From contig JAJCYP010000049.1 of assembly GCA_029262855.1 (NCBI GenBank), positions 1 to 64,000 on the forward strand: a stretch of 64,000 bases of DNA, in the 5' to 3' direction. This DNA comes from Bacteroidota bacterium. GTDB taxonomy: Bacteria > Bacteroidota > Rhodothermia > Rhodothermales > UBA10348. The notes below the pieces were generated by a model. It was not told where the DNA came from and made no database searches. It saw nothing but the letters and a program-made list of their open reading frames with translations. How positions within the stretch are numbered: position 1 is the stretch's first letter; every line of letters starts with the position of its first letter. Position numbers and translations under genes: made by a program. Shown here piece by piece: positions 25,431 through 34,225 of this stretch.

Positions 25431-28400
25431 CTACTTGACGACGGCAAACTTGCCGATATGCTCGCCAATGCCAGGGGCCTCGACGTGATAGATATAGACT
25501 CCAAATGCCAGGTCCTGTCCACCCGCTGTCTGCAGGTTGTAGAACATGGATCCGTCACTGCCCACGCCATCGTGCTGAAGTGTCGTGATGCGCTCACCCC
25601 GCAGGTTGAAAATGGTGATCGTCGCCGTTCTCGGGAGGTTAATGAAGCGCACACGTCGCTCGCCCCGACCGGTGATTTGCGAGCGCGGCTCGTACTCGGA
25701 TGCACCCACGTAGGGATTCGGGACAACCGCGATGTCCTCAAGCTCTTCGAGGCCAAGGTCGACGTCGATACTTGAACCCTTCAGGGTGAACTGGAACATG
25801 TCTCCCTCGAAGAACTCGCGCTTGACCGACACGCGCAGCCTGTCGCCCGCATCCGGCGGATTCGAGGACTCTCCGGCCGGGACTGTGAAGCGAATCCGGT
25901 GCCTGAATTTCCAGGCGTTCCCGTTTCGCTCGGCCAGTATGATGTCGTCGCCCGAATCGAACATCTGATTGGAGTTGCGGTCATCTACGAAGTAGTTGAT
26001 CGCCTCGCCCGAGGTCGCATTGAAGGCGAATATCGGCAAAGTGGGCCGATACGAGACCCCGAAACGCGGAGGCCGGTAGGTCGAGTCTGACTCGTTGACC
26101 CATATCAGTTCGTAGTCCCACGGGGCCTGAGCATATAGGGCCGTTGTGTCCTCCTGAACGAGCGCCGACCAGTTCGAATCGATCCCGTCCAGCTCGGCCG
26201 GATTCAAGCCGTAGAGTTCGTTCGCCGACCCTGGATTGGAGACGTATCCGGTTCTGTCCGTCTCGTACTGCAGGAAGCCCTGGCTCACCTCAAAATTGTT
26301 GAACTCCACCACGAAGCCGGCCACCATGGGCGATATAGGAATCAGCTCGGTCTTGGGAAGCAGCAATTCGTTGTTTGCCGCATCGTAGATGTCGAAGGCG
26401 GATGTCTTGTACAGATCATTTGCCAGTTGGCCGGCGTCCTCGGAATAGAAGCGTACCTGATACGGTGAGTTCGGTACCACCAGATCGTCCACCACGATCT
26501 GAACCGAAATTGATCCGGAGCCGATGCCCTCGGTCACCTTACTGAGGTCCTCGTTGGCTGCCCCGCCTACGTAGCCCGCCGGGGTTGAACGAGGAATCAC
26601 AACCGCAGCGTTCTGGGATTGTCCGATGACGTTGCCCGCCAGATCGATGCTGATGTTGAAGACGTTCTCCTGCGGATCGATTTGAATCTCTCCGTTCTCG
26701 ATTACGCCGTGGTCGTAGGCAACCAACGCGTAGTAGTAGGTGAGGCCGTTGGTAACATTGTCATCAACGTAGAAGAACGAAAGCCCACTGTCCGAACCCA
26801 GGCGGTAGACGCCTTCGCCGCCAAGGACCGTGACTGGACCCTGAATTCCGTTAACGAGATCCCACTGCCCAACCGGCTTGAAGAAAGTCGGCGTCCCGTC
26901 GATGTTGGTAATCGTTCGGGTATCCGAGAGCAGCGCATCCGTGCCGCGGTAAAGCTTGTAGCCCTCAAAGTCGAACTCCTGGCTGAAGCGGTCGAAGCTG
27001 GCGATGGAAAGCGTGTCCCAGGTCAGCGTCACCCGCCCATCGCCCGGAACGGCCGTCAGTGTCGGCGTGAACGGCGGCTGCGCGAAGTTGTAGTCCGCAT
27101 CGTAGATGGACTGCACCGTACGACGATTCTTGAAGAAGTCCTGCTCGTCGGCGCCGAAGATCCAGGCCGTCGAGAAGAAGTCGGCTTCTCCCGGGCCGAG
27201 TGAAACCGGACCTGAAACGTAGAGCAGGAAGGGCTCGACATCGGCCTGGAAATCGGCGGGAGCGGTACCCAGCGGGAACTGCGCGTAATTGAGGATCCTA
27301 TCAAACAACCACGTGTCGTCACGCAGGTTGTCGCCGGACTCGTAGAACGGACGCGCATTAAGATCATTTCCGGTCAGACCAATCTGATCCGACTCATCGA
27401 CGTCCAACTCATCGAAGTTGGGCTCGCCGGCGGTTGGTACACCGTCCGCCTCGCCGTCATCGGGCCCCGGATAGAACAGGTCAAACGGCCCTTTCCCGTC
27501 GCGGCCGACGTCGCTGTTGACGGCTTCGCCGATATCCCAGCTGCCGCTGCCATTCTCATCGGAATAGCCGACCCAATCAAGGTTTTCGTCCCCGGTCCAC
27601 CAGACGCCGGCCTCGTAGGCGGGCAGGTCTTCAACCGGCCCGTTGAAGCGGACGAAATTGGCCATGTCGTAGTTGGCGTTGACGTAAGCCAGAATGTCGC
27701 TCTGCCCAACAATCAATTCTCCGGCGCCACTGAAGCGCTGTTCATCCGTGATGCCGTCCTCGTCGTTGTCAAGGCCATCGCTGCCGCGGGACGGGCTCTC
27801 AAGAAAGGCGAATCCGGTGTAGCCCAGATCATATAGCGTACCATCAGGGTGCTGCCCGATTCCATCCTGATCCCAGGCAAACGTGACGTCGGCCTGCGGG
27901 TCGAACGCGGCGTTCTCATCCCCTTCCTCGTTGCCAAGTCCGTAGTCCATGACCTGTGCGAAGAAGATGCCTTGATCTCCTGCGAAGTTGAAGCGGTAGT
28001 CTGTGGGACTGTTGTTCGTCAACCGGTAGAGGATGAACGCCGTGTCCTCGGCCAGCAGGTTGGCCCACTGGAAGATGCGGACCCGGTTCTGCAGGCCCAT
28101 GCCCCCCTTGGTGGAGTCGGCAGGGTCGGCATAGAAGACGCCGTACTGGCTGAGGGGCTGGCCCGTCTCGGGATCCACCTGATACTCCTTGTCGGAGTAG
28201 TCATCCATGACGTAGTAGCTTTCCAGATCGGCGTTGAAGACGCCGCGGCCGAAGGCGCCGTTCCACTGCCCCGCCCATCCGGGATCATCCGGGTTGCCAA
28301 GGCGGTCCGGCCAAAAGTTGGGCCATGACCCTGGATCATCGCTCAGGGCCGGTGTGGGCTCAACCTGGCCGAGTGAGTTGATCCGCGTGGGATTGTGGAA

Positions 28401-28811
28401 TCCGTTCAGAGGCAGCCAGCCCCAAAGACTTCCGTCCGGTCCAAGTCTCTTGCCGGCGTCCCGGTAGGTGAGAATAACGGGATTCACCAGCGTATCGGCA
28501 CGGCCGCCGAAGGCGGGCCACTTGGCACGCTCGGCCGGCACACGACCCGCGACGATGATGCCGATACCATCGATGTGACGTCCACCGATTCCTCTGGGCC
28601 AGACCCCCCATGGGGCGTCATTCCAACGGGCAATCTCGCCGTGGTTTCGGAAGTTGGTCTGTATCAGATTGCCGTCGAGAATACCGCGAGCTATCGAGGC
28701 CTGGCTGCCTCTGTATTCCACAGGTATGTCACCGTTCTGGGCAGAGACAGGGACCGCCACGGCCAGCAGAAACAACACCACGGCAAGCGGTCTCAAATCA
28801 CGGTTGGGCAT
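25431..28811 (-). CDS. Large surface protein with FlgD-like / T9SS C-terminal domain
   Basis: 1,126 residues from ATG 28811, which gives a compact signal peptide (VVLFLLAVAVPVSAQ); ATG 28880, 6 bp after the TonB receptor stop, is a credible alternative with 23 more residues. The body is rich in Asp, Gly and Trp with calcium-loop-like stretches (GLDNDEDGITDEQ) and fibronectin-like segments. The end (about 1040-1126) has VVPNPYVGAS, TITIFNLRGERITTLQHDG and FGVYIYHVEAPG, a FlgD-like Ig fold typical of T9SS sorting domains. No enzyme motif recognised. Its place right after a TonB receptor is where a SusD lipoprotein would usually sit. Confidence 0.85.
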   Translation of the reverse strand: MPNRDLRPLAVVLFLLAVAVPVSAQNGDIPVEYRGSQASIARGILDGNLIQTNFRNHGEIARWNDAPWGVWPRGIGGRHIDGIGIIVAGRVPAERAKWPAFGGRADTLVNPVILTYRDAGKRLGPDGSLWGWLPLNGFHNPTRINSLGQVEPTPALSDDPGSWPNFWPDRLGNPDDPGWAGQWNGAFGRGVFNADLESYYVMDDYSDKEYQVDPETGQPLSQYGVFYADPADSTKGGMGLQNRVRIFQWANLLAEDTAFILYRLTNNSPTDYRFNFAGDQGIFFAQVMDYGLGNEEGDENAAFDPQADVTFAWDQDGIGQHPDGTLYDLGYTGFAFLESPSRGSDGLDNDEDGITDEQRFSGAGELIVGQSDILAYVNANYDMANFVRFNGPVEDLPAYEAGVWWTGDENLDWVGYSDENGSGSWDIGEAVNSDVGRDGKGPFDLFYPGPDDGEADGVPTAGEPNFDELDVDESDQIGLTGNDLNARPFYESGDNLRDDTWLFDRILNYAQFPLGTAPADFQADVEPFLLYVSGPVSLGPGEADFFSTAWIFGADEQDFFKNRRTVQSIYDADYNFAQPPFTPTLTAVPGDGRVTLTWDTLSIASFDRFSQEFDFEGYKLYRGTDALLSDTRTITNIDGTPTFFKPVGQWDLVNGIQGPVTVLGGEGVYRLGSDSGLSFFYVDDNVTNGLTYYYALVAYDHGVIENGEIQIDPQENVFNISIDLAGNVIGQSQNAAVVIPRSTPAGYVGGAANEDLSKVTEGIGSGSISVQIVVDDLVVPNSPYQVRFYSEDAGQLANDLYKTSAFDIYDAANNELLLPKTELIPISPMVAGFVVEFNNFEVSQGFLQYETDRTGYVSNPGSANELYGLNPAELDGIDSNWSALVQEDTTALYAQAPWDYELIWVNESDSTYRPPRFGVSYRPTLPIFAFNATSGEAINYFVDDRNSNQMFDSGDDIILAERNGNAWKFRHRIRFTVPAGESSNPPDAGDRLRVSVKREFFEGDMFQFTLKGSSIDVDLGLEELEDIAVVPNPYVGASEYEPRSQITGRGERRVRFINLPRTATITIFNLRGERITTLQHDGVGSDGSMFYNLQTAGGQDLAFGVYIYHVEAPGIGEHIGKFAVVK

Positions 28812-28886
28812 CGGGGGTGCAAGGCGAAAATGGGTGTTGCGGAGCAGGCTCGACGCGGGGGTTTTGGACGTCCTCAACATATCGCC

Positions 28887-31658
28887 TTAAAACTTGTAGC
28901 TGAGTCCGAGGCTGATCCGCCGCGGGGACGAATACCAATCGGGACGCTGGAACCACTCGTCCAGGGAGTTCAGGCCGCCAACCCGGCTGCCTGTGGAACG
29001 GAAGAGCTCCTTATCGAGCGACTCCTCAGCGTTGCCCGATGAGGCATACACCGCGTTGGGCGTCTGCGTATCGAACAGGTTCTGAACCTGGAGGAACAGC
29101 TGGATGTCTTGGCCTTCGAACGGCGGCGTGAAGTACGCCCTGACATCGGTCGAGTACTGGAGCGGACGATCGGCGTTGTTTGGCAACGTGGATCGCACAA
29201 ACCCACGCAGTGTGGTGTAAGGCTCACCCGTCCGTAGGCGATTGATGAACGTCAGTGTCGTGCCGTCGAAGGGCCTGACGGTAATCGTGTTGGTCAGGAC
29301 GTGCCGTCTGTCCCAGTTCAGTCGGACCAGCGACAGAATCGCTTCCAGCCCACTCTCCTGGCGGCCGAAGGCCTCCCCCGGATCAGAGGACGTTCCCTCG
29401 GCGAACTGGAGCGTATAGTCCAGCGTCCAGCTGAGCGGTCCCTGTGACTGGTCGAAAAGCGACAGCGTCACTCCGCGGATCGTCCCAAAATCCCGATTGA
29501 TCCAACGAATGGCAAAGTCCCCATTCGGCGTACGGAGAATCTGCTGACCGGTCAGGTTTCTGACGTCTTTCGAGAAGATGGTCAGCTCCATCCCCAGATC
29601 GTCGGTGATACCCTGCTGCAGGCCAACCTCGAAGGACAGCGTCCGCTCGGGCTCGAGTTGGGCATTGCCAAACTGGTTCGTACTGGACTGAGGATTGATT
29701 TCGTACTCCGGATTCGTGTAGAGCAGGCTGAGCTGCGGAATCTGGAAGAACAGACCAGCCGAGAACCTCATGACCCCGGTTGACGAAATCGGAAAAGCGA
29801 TTCCGATGCGCGGACTTACCTGAAGCTCAGGATCCGCAGCCTCCCGGTTGGAAATGATATTTCCGGTCGGGACCTGCAGACCCGTGTTGGGATCCTCTGC
29901 CGTCTCCGGGATCTCTGTCAGATGGGCCTGACGCCAGTCCAGCGGAATGTCATAGTTCGAATTGAAGTAGTCAAACCGCAGTCCCGCATTCACGATCAAG
30001 CCCGTGAACTCCATCTTGTCCTGGAGGTAGGCGGCAAACTCGACCGGACTCGCATTCAGGCTGTTGTCGGAGAATACGTCCGGCGATGGCTGGGGCTGGA
30101 AGAGCGTCCTAGCCGACTTCTCGATTCCGAAAGACCGGTTGTCGAGGCCGTGAAAGCGAGCCTGAAGTCCCGCCTTCATCAGGTGAATGTTGTTCACCTG
30201 GCTGGAGAAGTCAGCCACCACCGTGTGAGTCTCTGTCAACTCATCCACCGTGAAGAGGTCGTTTCCTCCCACCGTAAACGCGTTAGCGCCCGTTAGGCTG
30301 CCGAGCCGCGGGCTCTGGTAACGTGAGTCTGTGGGCGTGTCGTACAGGTAGCTGTCGAACTTGTCCCGGAGATAGCTATACGAAATGTTACCGAAGGACC
30401 TTGCGCCGACCGTATACCGGAAACTCAGGATGTGGGTCTGGCTACCGAAGTAGCCCGTGTTCAGCCCGCTTGGGACGTACTTCGATCCGTGACTGTAGTT
30501 GTTGAACTGGCCGTCCTGCAGGAACAGATTGTATTCCAGCTTTGCCGTTTTGGTCAATTTGGCGGTGACCGTGGTGTTCAGGGATACGCGCTCATAGCCG
30601 CGCGTCACGAAGTCGCCAGTTCCGTTCGATTGGATGACCCACTGCGACCTGTCCTGCCCGGAGTTGAGTCCCTGGGAAGAATCAGACGGCACGAAGAGGT
30701 CGCGCATCACGTTGGACCCATCCTCGTTGATATACCGGGCCGTGGCCTGGAATCCGAGTTTGTCCTTGAGAATCGGGCCACCAATGGAAAGCTGAACGTC
30801 TGACTGGTTGTTGAAGTCCAGTGCGTCTCCGATGGAGACCGTCTCGGATTCAAAGTCGTCCACACTCAGGAATGAACCTGCCGGCGACGTCCGCTTGACG
30901 AACTCGGCCTCCCTGTCGGTCACATAGGAGCCGAGGTAGGCCAGAGCCGATCCCTTCCACTCGGTGGGTACATCCTTGGTTACAATATTGACGATGCCGG
31001 ACTGGGCCTGACCGTACTCGGCATTGAAGACTCCGGAGATGACCTCCAGACTCGACACCATGTTCTGCTCGACATCGAATGCAGCCTGATTGTTGAACGC
31101 GTTATTGATCGGGACGCCGTTCACGAGGTAGGCAACCTCACCGGAGCGGCCACCACGGAAGCGGCCATCCACGACACCGGCCTGCAGGTTCACCGCGTCG
31201 GCGATGCTCGTGACCGGTAGCGCTTCAAGCTGCTCAGAGTTGACCACGGCAGTCGTCGTCGTTCGGTCGACCTGGACGATGCCGCGCTCGGCCGTAATAA
31301 TGATCTCCTCACCCTCAAAGACCTCTTCGGTCAGGGTGAAGTCGACGCGGGACGTCTTGTCGACGATGACCTCAACGCCTTCTACAGTCTGCGTGGCGAA
31401 GCCGATAAAACTGGCCCGGACCGAGTAGGTGCCCGGCTTCACGCGCAGAATGATATAATTGCCGTCCAAATCCGTGACGGCTCCCTGGGTAGTCCCCTCT
31501 ATCGAAACGTTGACGCCGGGGAGAGTCTCTCCTGACACGTCAACAATGCGCCCGGCAATCTTGCCGTAGATGTCGCGGGGCGCGTCCCCGGCTTGAGCGG
31601 TCGGGGCAGCGAGTCCCGCCCAAAAAATCGCAAGGAGAAGCCAGCCTTTTCTCATCAT
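28887..31658 (-). CDS. TonB-dependent outer membrane receptor with carboxypeptidase-regulatory N-domain
   Basis: 923 residues; ATG 31658 chosen over a GTG 21 bp upstream. Signal peptide, then a CarboxypepD_reg-like domain (KIAGRIVDVSGETLPGVNVS, TDLDGNYIILRVKPG), a plug domain (SIADAVNLQAGVVDGRFRGG, YGQAQSGIVNIVTKDVPTEW), and a 22-strand type barrel ending in SLGLSYKF with the terminal aromatic. It should import a ligand, probably beta-glucan oligosaccharides given the neighbours. No SusD-like gene is adjacent, so it is not a standard SusCD pair. Lies between the CBM9-like gene and the large surface protein. Confidence 0.92.
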   Translation of the reverse strand: MMRKGWLLLAIFWAGLAAPTAQAGDAPRDIYGKIAGRIVDVSGETLPGVNVSIEGTTQGAVTDLDGNYIILRVKPGTYSVRASFIGFATQTVEGVEVIVDKTSRVDFTLTEEVFEGEEIIITAERGIVQVDRTTTTAVVNSEQLEALPVTSIADAVNLQAGVVDGRFRGGRSGEVAYLVNGVPINNAFNNQAAFDVEQNMVSSLEVISGVFNAEYGQAQSGIVNIVTKDVPTEWKGSALAYLGSYVTDREAEFVKRTSPAGSFLSVDDFESETVSIGDALDFNNQSDVQLSIGGPILKDKLGFQATARYINEDGSNVMRDLFVPSDSSQGLNSGQDRSQWVIQSNGTGDFVTRGYERVSLNTTVTAKLTKTAKLEYNLFLQDGQFNNYSHGSKYVPSGLNTGYFGSQTHILSFRYTVGARSFGNISYSYLRDKFDSYLYDTPTDSRYQSPRLGSLTGANAFTVGGNDLFTVDELTETHTVVADFSSQVNNIHLMKAGLQARFHGLDNRSFGIEKSARTLFQPQPSPDVFSDNSLNASPVEFAAYLQDKMEFTGLIVNAGLRFDYFNSNYDIPLDWRQAHLTEIPETAEDPNTGLQVPTGNIISNREAADPELQVSPRIGIAFPISSTGVMRFSAGLFFQIPQLSLLYTNPEYEINPQSSTNQFGNAQLEPERTLSFEVGLQQGITDDLGMELTIFSKDVRNLTGQQILRTPNGDFAIRWINRDFGTIRGVTLSLFDQSQGPLSWTLDYTLQFAEGTSSDPGEAFGRQESGLEAILSLVRLNWDRRHVLTNTITVRPFDGTTLTFINRLRTGEPYTTLRGFVRSTLPNNADRPLQYSTDVRAYFTPPFEGQDIQLFLQVQNLFDTQTPNAVYASSGNAEESLDKELFRSTGSRVGGLNSLDEWFQRPDWYSSPRRISLGLSYKF

Positions 31659-31768
31659 CTCGGTATCGGGTTGCCGCACACGCGGTCAGGGGAAACAGCA
31701 AAATACCCGAAGGCTGCGGGCCGGGCACAAAGCCCAGCCCGCAGCCCACGAGCACTTCCAAGCACCAC

Positions 31769-34003
31769 CTACTTCAGAAGCATCATGGATTTGGTCTGGG
31801 TGAATGCCGTGCCGGCATCCAGGCGGACCAAATACATTCCAGAGGTCAGGCTGACAGCATTGAACTGGACCTGATGACGGCCGGAAGCCATCATCTCTCC
31901 GTCAATCAGCGTGGCCACCTTCTGCCCGAGAACGTTGTAGACCGAGAGATGCACGTTCTGGGAAGAGGCCAGGTTGAAGTCGATTGTCGTCGATGGGTTG
32001 AACGGGTTGGGGTAGTTCTGTCCCAACGCGAAGCTCGCCGGCAGGTCGGACTCGCCTTCGTTTGCGGTCGGCGTGGCGCTTCCAGCCACGGCGACGGTCA
32101 TCCACATGGCAGGCGTATTCCACCAGCCACCGCCCGCGTTGGGCTTGGTTGACCACTGCATCTGCACGTCACGCGGATTCTGGCCATCGCCGTCGCCATC
32201 GTTCAGGGCAATGTTGAAGGGGATCAGCTTGACCGCATCCACAGCCGGCGGCACGAATGGCGAGTCGCCGGTCGAGCCAAACACAAAACTGTTCCACGGC
32301 ATGAGAGTCAGGAAGTTGTATCCGGTGGCGGTCTCAACGAAAACCGTTTTCGAGCTGGTGACCTCACCCTCGCCCTCTGCACCCGTAAGGGTGGAAACAA
32401 AGGTTGACACTTCGCCCGTGGCCAACCATGCGATCCGGAGCTGGTAATCCGCCTCGTCTCCGCGACCGTAGTCCTGGTGCGGAGAACCGGCGATAATCGA
32501 ACCGCCGTCCACGTCGCGGATGTCGTAGGATCCCCAGCCGAATTCCATGCTGTCGTATCCCCAGGTCTCGCAGCCATTACAGGCGCTGGTCCCGGGGTGA
32601 CGGGACAGGACGTCGTCGGTGATCTCCGCGTAGATGTAGATCTCGGAGTACTCGCGGTTGAATGCAACCCAGACGTCGGCGGACATGTCGTCGTCGCTAG
32701 CCGGCAGCGGGCCGTCAGCTGACCTGGCGTGGGACAGATTCACTCCGAACGGAGCGGCTCCGGCCGGGAATCCGTCTGGAGAAACCGTATCGGCCAGCAG
32801 GTTGTCGAAAATAGCGTCGGCATCAGGGGTCTCGATTTCCGCAATGAACGGCTGTACGGCGAGTTCACCGTTGGAAACCATGCCGCTACTGGCCGAGACA
32901 TCGGTGTTCTCAACACCGAACTGGCTCGTGCTCGAAACGGCGTAGTAGAGATCCATCGGAGCCATGGAGCCGTGTGGGACCTCAAAGGCGTGATCGAGTC
33001 CGAATTCGCTCGCGTTGAACGCGACCGATCCGAGTGCAGACAACTCGCCGGCCTCCAGGCGGGCCTGGGTGATTGGCGAGGTGTCTGCGTAGATCCTGTA
33101 CCCGCCGAATTCGGGATTGTGTGTCCACTCGACGCGGTTCGTAGCGCCATTCGCGGCGAAGGTCGCGCCTGACATCGCCGCAGGTGCACCTGCAGCGGCT
33201 GCAAGGTCGGTGCTGGAATCGCCGATGTAGACATCATCCATGAAGACGCCACCGCCTCCGCCATCGGCGAAGTCGTAGTGGATACCGAACCAGGAGACAT
33301 TGTTCCACTGGAATTCCTGCCATGCGGGGTCGCTGTCGAGTGCGTCGGCCGAACCGCAGCAACCAACGCCGAAACCGCCTGCCCAGGCACCGGTGTAGTG
33401 CCATCCTGCCTGCATCGCATCAAGGCTGCCTGCAGTGCGGGCATCCTCGAGAGCGGCGAGCGTGCTTGGGGGAAGCGGAATGGCCAGATCGTGCCACTGT
33501 CCGTCCTTGAGATCTTCTGGAATGAACCACTTCAGACGCATTTGCGGATCACCGGCGCCGGACTCCAGAGAAGCGCGGTCCTGACCACCTCCGATGGCAT
33601 CAAAGAAGCTGATGGACATACAGGCATCGCCCGTATCCGTGCAGACTCCACGGCCCGCCATCGCGGGGTCAACAAGCAGCTTAAGGTAGAGCGTCTTGGT
33701 GGCTGCTGGATCTTCGCTGACCATGGCGGACAGGTCGGCGCCGACGTCGATGGGCTCGAAGGCCAAGGAAACGGAGGCCCAATCGCCGTATGGGAATGAC
33801 AGCGCTTTGTTGCCGCTTGATCCGTCCACCGGATCGGCAACGACGCTGCCTTGATTCGCGGGAACGAGTACGTTCACGCCGTCGACGAAGAAGATGAATT
33901 CTTCTCCCAAATCGACCTGGGCGCTGACCGGAACCGCCCAGACAGCCATGATGGCCATCATAATAAGCGGGCTCAGCCAGCGACTGGTAGCCGTTAATCT
34001 CAT
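31769..34003 (-). CDS. Secreted CBM9-like protein with T9SS type A sorting domain
   Basis: 744 residues; start ATG 34003 is preceded by a strong AGGAGG 7-12 bases upstream, and the signal peptide follows (PLIMMAIMAVWAVPVSAQ). The first half is a beta-sandwich with VFMDDVYIGDSS (about 225-260) like carbohydrate-binding jelly rolls, followed by a Fn3-like unit; about 430-650 resembles the CBM9-like fold (DDDMSADVWVAFNREYSEIY, YAEITDDV, GYDSMEFGWG). The end (about 655-744) is a canonical T9SS sorting domain with LGQNYPNPFNPSTTIDF. Probably a surface glycan-binding protein. First gene of the operon that continues with the TonB receptor. Two LacI-like operators lie about 200 and 256 bp upstream. 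Confidence 0.85.
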   Translation of the reverse strand: MRLTATSRWLSPLIMMAIMAVWAVPVSAQVDLGEEFIFFVDGVNVLVPANQGSVVADPVDGSSGNKALSFPYGDWASVSLAFEPIDVGADLSAMVSEDPAATKTLYLKLLVDPAMAGRGVCTDTGDACMSISFFDAIGGGQDRASLESGAGDPQMRLKWFIPEDLKDGQWHDLAIPLPPSTLAALEDARTAGSLDAMQAGWHYTGAWAGGFGVGCCGSADALDSDPAWQEFQWNNVSWFGIHYDFADGGGGGVFMDDVYIGDSSTDLAAAAGAPAAMSGATFAANGATNRVEWTHNPEFGGYRIYADTSPITQARLEAGELSALGSVAFNASEFGLDHAFEVPHGSMAPMDLYYAVSSTSQFGVENTDVSASSGMVSNGELAVQPFIAEIETPDADAIFDNLLADTVSPDGFPAGAAPFGVNLSHARSADGPLPASDDDMSADVWVAFNREYSEIYIYAEITDDVLSRHPGTSACNGCETWGYDSMEFGWGSYDIRDVDGGSIIAGSPHQDYGRGDEADYQLRIAWLATGEVSTFVSTLTGAEGEGEVTSSKTVFVETATGYNFLTLMPWNSFVFGSTGDSPFVPPAVDAVKLIPFNIALNDGDGDGQNPRDVQMQWSTKPNAGGGWWNTPAMWMTVAVAGSATPTANEGESDLPASFALGQNYPNPFNPSTTIDFNLASSQNVHLSVYNVLGQKVATLIDGEMMASGRHQVQFNAVSLTSGMYLVRLDAGTAFTQTKSMMLLK

Positions 34004-34198
34004 CTGTTTTCCTCCTGAGGTGGTGGTGTTTGTGCTTGGCAGCCTTCGGGACCTGTCTACCCACGAGATCGCGAGAGACGATGTTTTTCGCGGTCTAGCG
34101 CGTGATTCCGGGCGGCTGCAGGGGTGTTGCATTTGATTTGGCAAAGGTCAGATCTGTGGCCTGGTTCAGGCCGAGTTCCGACTTGGCCGGAACGATCC

Positions 34199-34212
34199 TG
34201 AAAACCTTTTCA
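34199..34212. promoter_or_regulatory. LacI-type operator, copy 1
   Basis: TGAAAACCTTTTCA, a near-palindrome that differs by one centre base from the perfect palindrome TGAAAACGTTTTCA found upstream of the lacI-type gene at 44147-44160. It lies between the GH3 gene and the CBM9-like gene, about 196 bp upstream of the latter's start. The role is inferred from similarity between sites. Confidence 0.65.
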
Positions 34213-34225
34213 TCCGTTCCGCACT

